DNA from: Homarus americanus
Lineage: Eukaryota; Arthropoda; Malacostraca; Decapoda; Nephropidae
Length of the DNA: 64,000 bases
Direction: 5' to 3'
Assembly (NCBI RefSeq): GCF_018991925.1
Contig: NW_024748870.1
Span: 2,707,030-2,771,029 of the forward strand
Positions 1 through 11,373 of this stretch are shown here, in pieces. The notes beneath the pieces were generated by a model. It was given only the letters and a program-made list of their open reading frames with translations, ran no database searches and was not told where the DNA came from. Both the position numbers and the translations under genes were made by a program. The stretch's first letter is position 1, and every line of letters begins with the position of its first letter.

Positions 1-831
1 TGACCGAGTGTTATTATTCAACTAAATCATGCTTTGGTTTGACTCAATTACATCCTATGAATAATGATTGACTGACTCACCCGCTATCTGACTCACTAAC
101 AGACCATCTCAGTTCCTAACTCTTTGACTTACAGACCAACCTCGCTATCTAACTGACTCATCAACTGACTCACAGAATCTTTGGCTAATTCACTGATTGG
201 CTGACTGACTAAAACGCTTACTGAAAAAATTACTAATTAAGTCTCCTGGTGTAAGTCAAAGTAGACAAAAAACAAAATCACTGTCATGTGGTTTTTGACT
301 TCACGAGATGAAAAAAAGTAACATGAATAAAAAAAAATATTCTCCTATTAGAAAATCATAATAGCAATAAATCCTTAAACTAGTCACTCAAATAGAAGGT
401 TTAAAACAAGTCACTATAACCACCACAAGTCAAACTATACTAATTGCTTTACCTGATCAAGAAAGAAATACGTTCTCTAAAATCACCCCCCCCCCCCAAA
501 AAAAAAAAAAAAAACTATCTAAACAAAATCATGTACGAAGAAATATAACAAATCATACGAAAGATTTTGACAACCCTACCGAGACAACAGGAATCACAGT
601 GTTCATTCTGAAATTCATCGATCACCCAGAGTAGAGATAGTTCTTTGACTGTGTACATAATTTTACAGGAACCTTCTAAGAGTCAGGCCCTAATGCTATA
701 AAGCTCATCCTGTCCATGTCTCTTTCTCAGTAAGATATTCTATGTGAGTCAGGACATACATAGGTGACCTCTCCCTGACCTCCTTTATCCAGGTTTAGGG
801 TTATGACAGAGGAAGGGGTGAATCATGGAGG

Positions 832-832
<1 letters not shown>
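1..832. other. AT-rich non-coding flank
   Basis: No open frame, splice-bounded exon or RNA gene was recognised. The stretch begins with degenerate 'gactcac/gactgac' short repeats (about 60-230) and holds a C11/A16 homopolymer junction near 487-514. Nothing else could be supported. Confidence 0.5.
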
Positions 833-889
<57 letters not shown>

Positions 890-1610
890 TCGTAATTACA
901 ACCACAGACTAAAGCTTATAAGCTCTGAGCCCCAAAAGACCAGTTTTAATTGATACACAGGTTGTTGTAGTTAGGTGATCTCGAGAGGTTGTTGTTTGTA
1001 TATTTTATTTAGGCTTCTCAACAAAAAATAACAACAACAATAACAAAAGGAAAACAACAACAATAACAACAAAAACAACAATGACAACAAAAAACAACAA
1101 CATCAACAATAACAAACAACAACAACAACAATACTACTATTACTAATAATAATAATAACAACAGGTAATAATGACACAGGTGTTGCTAATTTGGGAAGGA
1201 TATTTCCCTCACCTGTGTTAAAATGGAAACAATATCCTGTAGGTTAACACACCTGGCCACACTCAACCACACACCTGTCACACTCAATCACACATCTGGC
1301 CACACTCAATCACACACCTGGCCACACTCAATCACACACCTGGCCACACTCAACCACACACCTGGCCACACTCAACCACACACCTGGCCACACTCAACCA
1401 CACACCTGGCCACACTCAACCACACACCTGGCCACACTCAACCACACCAAAGAGCTGTGCGCATCTTGGATTTCTATTTTTACACCACTGATTAAAGATC
1501 AAACTTGAACGATACTAATAAACAATTTTATACCTGTATGTATGTATGTATGTATGTATGTATGTATGTATGTATGTATGTATGTATGTATGTATGTATG
1601 TATGTGTGTT
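833..1610. repeat. Cluster of simple repeats and a 22-bp minisatellite
   Basis: In order: (CT)n at about 833-886; (AAC/AAT)n at about 1021-1160; a 22-bp minisatellite of about nine copies at 1249-1446 (unit core CACACCTGGCCACACTCAA); and (ATGT)n at about 1535-1604. The 90-residue frame across the minisatellite is the repeat read as protein. Confidence 0.9.
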
Positions 1611-1832
1611 AGATGAGATGGTCTTGGTGTTTCATCTACAAGAAGGTGACTGATATCATCTGGCCAGTGAACAAGTGACTCATACAGTACAGTTCAGGAT
1701 ATCCTAAGACACAGCTGGTCTACTCCAGGACATCCTGTCACCATCCTTATCACTGTAACTGTTTTATACTATAGAGATACCTATTACTGCACCTGTAGGT
1801 CACTGAACATAACTGTCCACTATTGTAATTAA

Positions 1833-2798
1833 CTGTGCCTTACTGTAACTGTCTCTTACTGTAACTGTCTCTTACTGTAACTGTCTCCTACTGTAACTGT
1901 CTCATATTGTAACTGTCTCTTACTGTAACTGTCTCCTACTGTAACTGTCTCCTACTGTAACTGTCTCATATTGTAACTGTCTCTTACTGTAACTGTCTCT
2001 TACTGTAACTGTCTCATATTGTAACTGTCTCTTACTGTAACTGTCTCCTACTGTAACTGTCTCATATTGTAACTGTCTCTTACTGTAACTGTCTCCTACT
2101 GTAACTGTCTCCTACTGTAACTGTCTCCTACTGTAACTGTCTCCTACTGTAACTGTCTCATATTGTAACTGTCTCATATTGTAACTGTCTCCTACTGTAA
2201 CTGTCTCCTACTGTAACTGTCTCTTACTGGAACTGTCTCATACTGTAACTGTCTCCTACTGTAACTGTCTCATATTGTAACTGTCTCTGTCTCCTACTGT
2301 AACTGTCTCTTACTGGAACTGTCTCATACTGTAACTGTCTCCTACTGTAACTGTCTCATATTGTAACTGTCTCCTTCTGTAACTGTCTCCTACTGTAACT
2401 GTCTCTTACTGTAACTGTCTCCTACTGTAACTGTCTCCTACTGTAACTGTCTCATATTGTAACTGTCTCCTACTGTAACTGTCTCCTACTGTAACTGTGT
2501 CTTACTGTAACTGTCTCTTACTGTAACTGTCTCTTACTGTAACTGTCTCTTACTGTAACTGTGTCTTACTGTAACTGTCTCTTACTGTAACTGTCTCCTA
2601 CTGTAACTGTGTCTTACTGTAACTGTCTCTTACTGTAACTGTCTCCTACTGTAACTGTCTCTTACTGTAACTGTCTCCTACTGTAACTGTCTCCTACTGT
2701 AACTGTCTCCTACTGTAACTGTCTCCTACTGTAACTGTCTCCTACTGTAACTGTCTCCTACTGTAACTGTCTCCTACTGTAACTGTCTCCTACTGTAA
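1833..2798. repeat. 16-bp tandem array, about 60 copies
   Basis: The unit is CTGTCTCCTACTGTAA. Three main variants differ in the middle (cctact, cttact, catatt). Runs of one variant alternate with mixed stretches, and the last eight or so copies are uniform, which suggests recent expansion at the right end. One place (about 2280-2290) carries a partial-unit insertion. No open frame and no recognised binding motif. Confidence 0.95.
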
Positions 2799-2865
2799 TC
2801 AGCCAACAAAATACTGTACCGACCTGATAATTATGACTTAATACTTAATCATTTATGGAATCAAC

Positions 2866-2867
<2 letters not shown>

Positions 2868-2906
<39 letters not shown>
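2868..2906. repeat. (GT)n microsatellite, left half
   Basis: A pure GT run that stops exactly where the probable LTR begins. GT-rich sequence resumes at 3673, directly after the LTR. Confidence 0.9.
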
Positions 2907-2907
<1 letters not shown>

Positions 2908-3672
2908 GTTACGACCGTGTCGTATTTTTTCTATTTTTTTTATATATATCATGCTCCCATGTTCCATATTATTCCTGTAATGATGTGTTAAATTTACTAT
3001 TATATATTCTAGTCACCTTACCCTGTGCTGTTAAGGTTTTAACTGTCATTATTTGTTCAAGCCCATCTTATTTCTTTATTTTGTATTGTAACCAGCATTC
3101 TTTGTTCTCTAACGACCATCTGCATCGTTAAACGACCCACCGGCGGGTCGCGTGGCGGGAGCCGACCTTATATATAGGACCCACCAACTGACTTGAGTTA
3201 GTTCAGTCCTCTTGTCATACAGTCCACATCCTTTGAGTGTCACTTGTTACTTATACTTAATTTATTTGTGTTGTTCCTGTCGCCACCAATGTGGTATATC
3301 TATGTGAGTACCTATTTATGTCTCTGTTTGTGTCCATCAGTATTTGCTTAGTTGTATTCAAGTAATTCAGTGTTGTTTCACGTTAGTTAATTTCAGTGAT
3401 AGTTTTTATATGTTTATGCAGTGTTAACGTAATCCAATGCTTTATTTTTATTCTTTTGATGTTTCTATGTTTTGTATCACTTGTGTCTTAAAAGTTTCGA
3501 TGGTGAATCAATTTGTTGTGACAGCCTACGAGGCTCTTTATTGTGTTAATATTTAATCAATTAAATTCTTAAAGGTTTAATTTATTTATTTTTATTCTTT
3601 TAATTTACTTCACCTTTTGTTTGGTTACGCCTAGAACCTGGATATTTAAGTAAATTAAGAGACGGCGTAACA
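2907..3672 (+). mobile_element. Probable solo LTR of an LTR retrotransposon
   Basis: The 766-bp segment begins TGTTACG and ends CGTAACA, a perfect 7-bp inverted terminal repeat with the TG...CA ends usual for LTRs. GTGT lies on both sides and could be a 4-bp target duplication, though the surrounding GT repeat makes this ambiguous. Inside there is a TATA box (TTATATATAGG, about 3168-3178), and about 35 bases downstream a TCAGT initiator (3203-3207) that would drive + transcription. No gag/pol frame or second LTR is present nearby, so a recombined solo LTR is the simplest reading. Family unknown. Confidence 0.55.
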
Positions 3673-3932
3673 GTGTGTGCGTGTGTGTGTGTGTGTGTGT
3701 GTAATGACTGTATGTATATATATATATCGTTTCCTCTCAACACTTCACCCAACTTCGTTTCGTTTTGGTCGAACACGTAACAGCCTCCCCCCCCTTCCCT
3801 CTCTCCCGGAAAACGAGGAAGAGCTTCAATAAGGATAGACTTTGGATTATGTCACATGTCAGTACAAGTCGCCATTGTTTACTTTGGATTACGTCACATG
3901 TTAGTACAATAATAATAATAATAATAATAATA
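3673..3932. repeat. GT tract (right half) and AAT microsatellite
   Basis: GT-rich run at 3673-3702, a short TA run at about 3715-3727, and (AAT)n at about 3908-3932. Short overlapping frames on both strands here are not supported as genes. Confidence 0.8.
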
Positions 3933-4000
3933 ATGATCACAATATCAATGACGACAATCTTAACACACACACACACTTATCATCTCCTCCCCACCACCAG

Positions 4001-5397
4001 TCATGCCGGATGCTGTGCCTAGAAGAACACATACATAGTGAATGTGGCTGTTTTAGTGCTGTGAACGACCTACTGCAGGCGCTGAAGACCACGCTACCTC
4101 GCTGCAGCCCCACCAACCTCACCCAAGGTCCTCTGTTACGTTGATGTCATTACTAATACATTGACGTCATTACTAATACATTGATGTCATTTACTAATAC
4201 ATTGATGTTATTAGTAATGCATTGATGTCATTACTAATACATTGATGTCATTACTCGAGGTTTTACTTAACACTACATCACATTGACGTCATATTAAACC
4301 ACACTTGTAAATAGAAAAATCTTGAAGAAAAAATAAATAAATAATAAAAAATGACCAGATATGCCCCTAAAATGCCAAAATGCTTTAAATATGCCTAAAA
4401 GCCCGTATTTGAAAATGCCCAAATGACCCTCAAAATGGACCCAAATGCACCCAAAATGCCCAAATGACCCCAAAATGTACCCAAATGCCCTCCAAAATCC
4501 AAAAATGCACCCAAAATGTCGGAATATACTATGCCCAATAAGTCCCGTTAACTACTGTGTCTCTTAAAAATAATTACCCCCCTTTCAACCCCCTTCCTCC
4601 CTTTTCTTCCCCTCCTCCTCCTTCTGTTCCCCCTTCCCCTCTCCTTTCCAGTTCTTTTTCACCCTCTCCTCCCTTCCTCCTTCATCTTTCCCTTTCTCCC
4701 TTCCTCCCCCTCCTTATCCCCTCTTCTCTTCTTTACCCTTTCACTCCCCTCCTCTTCCTCTTCCTTCCTCCCTTCACTCTTCCTCCTCCCACTACCCCTT
4801 CCTCCACCTCCACCTTTTACCACCCCACAGACCAGCCTTGAAACTAATGCTAACTTCCCTTCAATAGATTTGTGTCGGTAGATCGAGATTAAGAAGGTGG
4901 GAGAGGATGATTTGGGTGACTGTCCACCAGCCTGCGAGTGAGTCTAGATTATGTTTTTCACTTGACATTCTTAAGACAATTTTTCATTTTACTGACTCCT
5001 CTTAAAAAATGTTCTTTGTTCTACTGTGGTTTCTGTATTTGTTGTATTTTGTTAGTATTGCTATTGTCGTTTATTTGTTATTGTTACTCTTATAGCTGTT
5101 ATTCTTGTTTTTGCTTATTCTTGGTTTTTGTTTTATCTTCTACTGTTCTTCGTCTTCTCATTCACCTATAACAAATGGAGTAAAGTTGTTATCTCTTCTA
5201 CCCGCCAGTGAGTTGATCTGCACTCCACTCGTCTCAATGAACCAAGTTAACATGAAGTTTATGAATTTAGTGAAGAACACCAAAGATTTCTACGTGGGTC
5301 AAGATGTCTGCTCTGAATAAGTTAGGTGTGGGTGGATATTCAGGATAATAATAAATGTGGTTAGTTAGTATTATAAATGAAAACGATAACCCATTAA

Positions 5398-5429
<32 letters not shown>

Positions 5430-7736
5430 AGGACACTTTAGATTAAATATTTAAACTAACATCTACTCTTCCCCCCACCACCCCCAGCATGGACAATAAT
5501 ACTGTACGCATTCATGTTTACATCGAAAGTATGCAACAGGAAGTGATTTGGAAAGTCCAGCAAAGTCGGTAAGTCATTCTCATTTTTATGCATTTTGAGC
5601 TATTTTCTGTAATATATATATATTTCCCTGTAATTAACTACCATGATTTAAATTGAGTTTTTTTCCATTAAATTTTTACTTCCATGATAATTATATTTCG
5701 GTTCCTTTACGTCAATGTAATTCAGTTTCAGTTTCTCCTAATGAATGTCGATCAGTTCACCAGCATGTTGTCAGAGATTGGCGGCAACTTAGGATTGTTC
5801 ATCGTCCTGTCTCTGGTAACATTGCTTGAATTACTGGAGTTTTTCTTCGAGTTTATGGTGTGGGGGAGTAGAGGAACCTGCCGTGGTGGCTGTAGGTGCT
5901 GCTGTAGTGGTGGTGGTGGTGGTAAGGATGATGACACTACCAGCCCAATGACTTCACCTGTGGAACCTATCATTCTACAACAAGATAAACATTTTCTTCG
6001 TGGGGGTGTTGGTGCTGGGATGCCTCCTAATAATTTATTCTTGTCTCCTGTTGCACCCATTATCGTCTGCCAGGATAAGCTTGTTCCTGCCATGCCTCAT
6101 GATAGCCTTGTTCCTGCCACGCCTCATGATAGCCTTGTTCCTGCCACGCCTCATGATAACTTTGTTCCTGCCACGCCTCATGATTAACTTTGTTCCTGCC
6201 ACGCCTCACTGATGCCTTGTTCTGCCGCCTGCTGATAACTTTGGTTTTTCCTGCCGCCTCGCTGATAACTGTTCTGCACGCCTCGCGTGGCCTTGTTTCT
6301 GCCACGTCATTGTAGCGCGCTTGCGCCTCGCGTGTGCCTTATTTCCTCCCGCCTCATTAACTTTGTTCCTCTACACTCGCGTCGCTTTGTTCACCACCGC
6401 CTCGATAGCCTTGTTCCTGCCATCTCATTTTAGCCTTGTTCCTGCCGCCTCCACATTAAGCCTTGTTCTGACGACTTCCCTACACCTCCTGCCTCACTCA
6501 TAATGACAACCCGAGGTAAACGCAGCAGGCATAAGAAAAATGTTGACCGTGACCTTGGTCTGTCCAATGCTGTAATAATTAAAACATTCAAGTCAGAATC
6601 ATGAACTCTGATCTAGAGAGTGAGAAATGCAGAGAGACCTGACAGTTGTAGCATTAGTAAATATGACAAATTTTGTAACAAGAGGTACCGGTATGGCCAG
6701 CATAAGGACAGAACCAGACAATGTGATGTAGTCGTGGCCAGAATTAGGCTAGGATACAGACACATCTGGCAAGTTAGTAACGCTGTACCCATACCGGAAC
6801 ACTCAGCATGTAAACTTTGTGATAAACCTTTAAAGCATACACTTGAACACTATATTATTGAATGTGACACTGTCAAAGACTTCAGGCCACCTGACTTATT
6901 GTATCTTGAACTATGTAATTACTTCATTGAATCAGGTGTGCTTGAGGACATTCTTGCTGTTTATCCCAAATTTGCTAGCCCACACTGATTAGTCTTCAAT
7001 TAGAATATGACTCCAATGTATGTGATCCACTGACCTATATATGCTGCTGGTGAATGTGATGTATTTCCTTCTTTGTGTACGAACCTCTGTCCTGCGTGGC
7101 AGTGAACAGTGACATTACCCACATGAATCTGACCGACGTATATGTATGTATGTGTGCGTGTGTGTGTATATATATGTGCATGTACATGTATATGTGTATG
7201 TATATATGTATATGTATGTATATGTGTGTGTTTACATATATGTATATGTACTGTCAATGAATATGATGCATCTCTTTGTGTACGAACGTCTGTCCTGCAT
7301 GGCAGTGAACAGTGACATTACCCATATGAATTTGACCTCTATACATTTATAGTTGTTAATGAATATGATGTATTTCTTTGTGTATGAACCTCTGTCCTGC
7401 GTGGCAGTGAGAAGTGATACCACCCTCAGTGTCAAGACCTGACTGAATTACTCAGAATAGGCAAACTGTGCTACAAGCTCTGCCATTAAATTTGTTAAAC
7501 TAAAAAGTAAAATGACAGGTTTATTATTTCCCTCACTTATCTGAACTGCTGTCGTGTTTACAAGGCAGTAGAGCAATAAGTGTTTATGTGAGTCTGAGGG
7601 AAGATTCTAATTCTCGTGATTTATTCTTTGTTTCCTAGATACAGTCGGGATTCCAGAAGAGGTGCCGAAGCCTGCTAGTTACCAGCTCGTGAGAGAAGTG
7701 AAGGTGGATGGTTTTTTCATCTTGAGACCCATCTGA
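4001..7736 (+). CDS. Degenerin/ENaC-type sodium channel, 3' part
   Basis: Spliced gene, 5' end not found. Family members are trimeric amiloride-sensitive cation channels of the plasma membrane. Exons seen: 4001-4127 (extracellular cysteine domain, SCRMLCLEEHI...CGC), 4882-4937 (VGEDDLGDCPPAC), about 5209-5293 (end uncertain), 5488-5568 (VRIHVYIESMQQEVIW, the final beta strand before TM2), 5764-5921 (MLSEIGGNLGLFIVLS plus a long hydrophobic helix LVTLLELLEFF, the second membrane segment), and 7639-7736 (tail ending DGFFILRPI, stop TGA). The last two introns are phase consistent (2 then 1) with good GTAAG donors. Two earlier junctions (4127/4882 and 5293/5488) do not keep frame as drawn, so a short exon is missed or the copy is damaged. 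The pore motif reads IVLS where the family usually has a G/S-x-S filter. AATAAA lies near 8119. Family assignment is secure; function as a channel is inferred. Confidence 0.8.
4135..4530. repeat. 20-bp repeat and degenerate AAAATGCCC repeat in a channel-gene intron
   Basis: About six copies of a 20-bp unit (ATTGATGTCATTACTAATAC) at 4140-4260, two of them carrying TGACGTCA. Then a loose 'ccaaaatgcccaaatgacc' repeat at 4350-4530. Both lie between two DEG/ENaC exons. Confidence 0.85.
5397..5429. repeat. (AGT)n microsatellite
   Basis: Uninterrupted AGT triplets just upstream of the polypyrimidine tract of the 5488 exon. Confidence 0.9.
6075..6490. repeat. 27-bp minisatellite in the last channel-gene intron
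   Basis: The unit is about 27 bp (core GCCTTGTTCCTGCCACGCCTC). It is regular from about 6078 to 6215 and increasingly degraded to 6490. It makes the frame continuing past the 5921 donor look like a 167-residue protein. Splicing at 5922 removes it, so this extension should not be annotated as coding. Confidence 0.85.
6615..7503 (+). mobile_element. 3' end of a non-LTR retrotransposon (zinc-knuckle C-terminus and 3' tail)
   Basis: Residues translated from 6620-6985 end with a cysteine/histidine knuckle (ACKLCDKPLKHTLEHYIIEC) and stop at 6986. The same C-terminal layout (CKVCGHTYGHTLEHYVLDC) is seen at about 60660-60720, so both are related element ends. The tail 7000-7503 holds three partial repeats of a 'ttctttgtgtacgaacctctgtcctgcgtggcagtga'-type unit separated by GT/TA-rich sequence. 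Its last 150 bases recur at 53712-53868. The element is heavily 5' truncated and sits inside the last intron of the channel gene. Confidence 0.8.
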
Positions 7737-8940
7737 ATCTTGGTTAGATTAGGTTAATACTCATATTATTTATCTGTAGTTTAACTCTTCAGGAATACAC
7801 TGGAATTGTTATTATTTTACAATTATTAAATACATTACAGTGGGGAGATATATATATAACCCAATACCATAGCATAATAAATACACTAACTATACTGATT
7901 GTATTTTGAAGTTAATTTTCTTCACTTAATGGAATGCTGTGGTCGAGAAAATACAACACTCCCTCTGTGTCCTAAGGGTCACTGGTTCGAACCCCCATAT
8001 ACACTCAATCTACTTAATTGTGATTCTGTACCTGAGGTGTAAATGTCGTAGTGAAGATGGTGTAGAAGTGTAGGCTTTGTATACCGGGTGTTAATGCTGT
8101 GTACTCACCCCATGATAACAATAAACTGTTAAGGTATAGGGGAGTTAGTTTTCTTTTCCAGACGAATATTCTGATTATTTCCAGCAACCTAATTCCTCAA
8201 CCAGAATATTTCCAGCACCACACACATGGTTGACTCTGCTTATGGTTGTTGGGGTGGTTTATTATCTCTGGTTCATGGTTGACTCTGTTTATGGTTGTTG
8301 GGTGGTTGACTATGGTTGATAGCTAAGGCTCTCAACACACCCATTATCGATTAGCCTCGCTACTCTAACACACAACAGATAAGATAATACTGATAACCAT
8401 TCAACCATGAGACTCCCACCACAAAAACGCACCTCGCACACACACAGACACACACACTTGAAACTCCGCACTATAAAGATAACTCCAGTACGAGCATTCA
8501 TCTTCGTCTGGCGTTCCTCTTTTAACCGATAACAGGCGAACCTTAGCCCCCACATCTTCTGCCAGCACTGACATTTAGAGCCTCAGTGAGGATAACTCTT
8601 GAGATAGCCAGTAGGATAACGATGATTTGATGAGGATGTCCTGCCTGTGTATTTATTGGCCAGGATGTCCTCCTCTACACACACACACAGACACACACAC
8701 ACAGACACAGACACACACAGACACACAGACAAAATGATTCTTTCTTAGTCTATCTCTGACTCTATCTCTCCTCACAGTATAAACAACTAGAGGACAGAGG
8801 TCACCGGTCTTGCACCCTTGATAATCTTCATAGTTACTGAGCCATCTGATAGCAACGGCAGGTGATAAGGGGAGGAGCGTAGGGTGTGTGCTGTTCTGCC
8901 CCTCACACAAGCTTCTCAGGTCTTACAGGCGAGTCAGTCT
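7737..8940. other. 3' flank of the channel gene
   Basis: Contains an AATAAA near 8119 that could serve the channel transcript, and CA runs around 8430-8730. Short frames (8310-8555 and 8653-8910 on -) have no family features. No further gene was supported. Confidence 0.5.
7936..7994 (+). ncRNA. tRNA-like A/B-box pair, possible SINE head
   Basis: GCTGTGGTCGAG (7936-7947) resembles a Leu/Ser-type A box. GGTTCGAACCC (7984-7994) fits the B-box consensus. The flanks do not fold into an obvious acceptor stem, so a tRNA-derived SINE fragment is more likely than a functional tRNA. Confidence 0.35.
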
Positions 8941-9720
8941 CTCTTCTCTCTCTGTCTACCTGTCTACCTATCTGTCTACCTGTCTACCTATCTGTCTACC
9001 TGTCTGTCTACCTGTCTCTCTGTCTCTCTCCTCCTTGACTGGCACCTGGTAATGTCTGTGTAGTGACTGGTGTATAATAACTGGTGTATAATAACTGGTG
9101 TATAGTGACTGGTGTATAGTGACTGGTGTATAATAACTGGTGTATAGTGACTGGTGTATAGTGACTGGTGTATAATAACTGGTGTATAGTGACTGGTGTA
9201 TAGTGACTGGTGTATAATAACTGGTGTATAGTGACTGGTGTATAGTGACTGGTGTATAATAACTGGTGTATAGTGACTGGTGTATAGTGATGCCGGTATG
9301 ACTGTCGTGTGAGTGGTTACTAGATCCTCTTTTGACTGTTTTAACTGGATGACTGTTTAGTGATCTTGCAAGCGGAACAGTAGGTGTGACAGGTGCGGAA
9401 ATACGTGATGGACAGATGTGACAGGTGTGATAGACAGTGTGACAGGGGAGACATGTGTGACAGGTGTGACAGGTGTGATAGACAGGTGTGCCAGGTGTGA
9501 TAGACAGGTGTGACAGGTGTAACAGGTGTGACAGGCGTGATAGGTGTAACAGGTGTGACAGGTGTGAAAATATATGATGAAAACATGAGACGAAGGTGTT
9601 TACATTATTCTGAACTGCGGAACAGGACGGAAACTGCGGTACTGAACGGAAACTACGGTACAGGACCGAAACTGCGGTACAGGACGGAAACTGCGGTACT
9701 GGACGGAAACTGCGGTTGAA
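8941..9720. repeat. Chain of four tandem-repeat blocks upstream of the asparaginase gene
   Basis: (CTGT/CTAC)n at 8941-9030. A 14-bp unit (ACTGGTGTATARTR) at about 9068-9290, arranged as a 42-bp higher-order unit. 'GTGTGACAGGTGT' repeats at 9385-9570. A 19-bp unit (ACGGAAACTGCGGTACAGG), about five copies, at 9615-9716. The last block ends about 18 bases before the asparaginase start codon, so it must lie in the promoter or 5' leader. Confidence 0.9.
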
Positions 9721-9733
9721 CTTTTTTTAAGAC

Positions 9734-11373
9734 ATGGAGGAGATTCTTATTCTACAGATGGGAGGTGAGTCGAATGATGTACTGTACACTCACACACTCA
9801 CTCACTCACTCACTCACTAAAATTGGCGGGGGGAGGAATGAGAAGAGGGTAGGCAGAAAATGAAGGAGGGTGAAAGAAAAGAGGTGATAATGGGAATGGA
9901 GGAGAAGAGACAAACAGGATGAGGGGGAGGGCAGAGAGGGGAAGAGGGAGGTGGGGGAGATAGGAACAGTGAAGGAAGGAAGAGAGGTGAGAGAGAACGA
10001 GAGGGGGGGAGAGAGAAAGAGAGAGAGAGAGAGAAAGAGAAAGAGAGGGAGAGGGGGGAGGGATGGTTGATAGCCAATTTCTTATCATGATAGTCTTATA
10101 ATTCTGTTTTTTATAACCCAACAACAACCCGGAATTATATAATGAACTGTCTCTTTATCTCTCTGTTGAAGATAGGTTTCTCTCTCTGTCTGTCTGTCTG
10201 TCTGTCTGTTCTTGTGTCTCTGTCTGTCTGTCTATCTGTTCTTGTGTCTCTGTCTGTCTGTATCTTTTTCTCTCTCAAGATTACGATCCTCTGTATGTCA
10301 CCAGGAACCATCGATAAGGACTACCCGAAGGCAAGTAGCGGGTATAGTTTCGAGGTCGGGGAGCCAGCGGTGAGGCGGGTGTTGGCTCGACTACGTCCCT
10401 CCAGATCGATCCTCGTCAAGTTAGAGACCATCTGCAGGAAAGATAGCCAAGACCTTACTGACGATGATAGGTGAGTCCCTGAAACACCCACTCACAGGTG
10501 CCATGGAGAAGTTGAACATTCATTAACGATGGTCTGTTTTTGTGTGGAAGGTTAAGTGATCTAATAGGTACTGAAGTGATGGTATTATTTTTTTTTAGGT
10601 CAGAATTGATTTGAATTTGAGAATGTTCTGTGTTCAGTGAAGAGGCTGATGTTATTGTTGATTGTTATTAGTGAACGGGGAACGGTTGAGAATGGGATGA
10701 TGTTCAATTGTTTTAGTAAGACGTCAAAGAACAAGTTGGATGGATAATTAAAACAAAAGTTAATGTGTTTTCAGAACGTCACTGGTGGAGAGAGTGTGTG
10801 AATCAACCCAAGGGAAGGTGGTAGTAACACACGGTACGGACACCCTTCTCCACACCTCCACTTTTCTAGCCAACGCCCTCAGACAACAAGGGATTAACAA
10901 CAAGACCATTGTGTTCACCGGTGCCCACACTCCTGAGAAGTTTAGGTGACCTCTATTACTCTTGTTGTTCTTGGTGATTGATATAAATTAATCTAAGGGA
11001 CTATTTTAAGGCAAAAACTCTTCTGAATAGTAAACATAGATAAATAGATTAGTTGGGCATAACATATAACCATTTTCTATGTTACTACAAAATACAGAAA
11101 ACGACATACGAAAAGGGTAACTTGTGTTTATGTTTAAGATTACCGAGGAAACGTAGTACTTGTATACCAAATCTTATATTGTTTTCCTCCTTTTCCGCCG
11201 ACAGAGACACAGATGCGGACTTCAACGTAGGTGTGGCCCTGGGTGGTGTGCAGGCTGCCGCTCCCGGGGTCTGGGTGGCCATGAACGGCATCCTCCTTTA
11301 CTGGGATCGTGTAGAACGTGACGATACTGGACAATTTGTTCCTCGTCGCCGACAACTTCCAGTCACCGTCTAA
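9734..11373 (+). CDS. Small single-domain L-asparaginase-like protein
   Basis: Complete four-exon gene, 178 residues: exons 9734-9764, 10305-10470, 10775-10945, 11205-11373. All introns are GT...AG and in frame. The protein matches the N-terminal domain of type I/II asparaginases, which hydrolyse asparagine to aspartate and ammonia. The nucleophile loop GGTIDKDYP is at residues 10-18 (formed across the first splice), and the second catalytic motif HGTDT at 85-89. TGAHTPEKF at 114-122 is followed by a D-x-D-x-DFNVG segment. There is no C-terminal domain, as in the short asparaginase-domain proteins of about 160-180 residues known mainly from bacteria. No signal peptide, so probably cytosolic. 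The start is the only ATG that places ILILQMGG before TIDK. Substrate is not proven. A close bacterial-like sequence with well-formed introns could mean old transfer, but that is inference. Confidence 0.9.
9785..10270. repeat. CACT, GA-rich and CTGT simple repeats in asparaginase intron 1
   Basis: (ACTC)n near 9790-9818, a purine-rich GGGGAGAG/GAGA block at about 9825-10065, and (CTGT)n at about 10180-10262, next to the exon 2 acceptor. The - strand Pro/Ser/Leu frames here are the purine block read in reverse. Confidence 0.85.

Noticed and set aside
1833..2798. CRISPR-like array
   Set aside because: 16-bp head-to-tail units without unique spacers, in a eukaryotic context: a minisatellite.
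5922..6187. Frame continuing past the DEG/ENaC TM2 exon
   Set aside because: A GTAAGG donor at 5922 joins in phase to the exon at 7639. The extension is mostly a degenerate 27-bp minisatellite.
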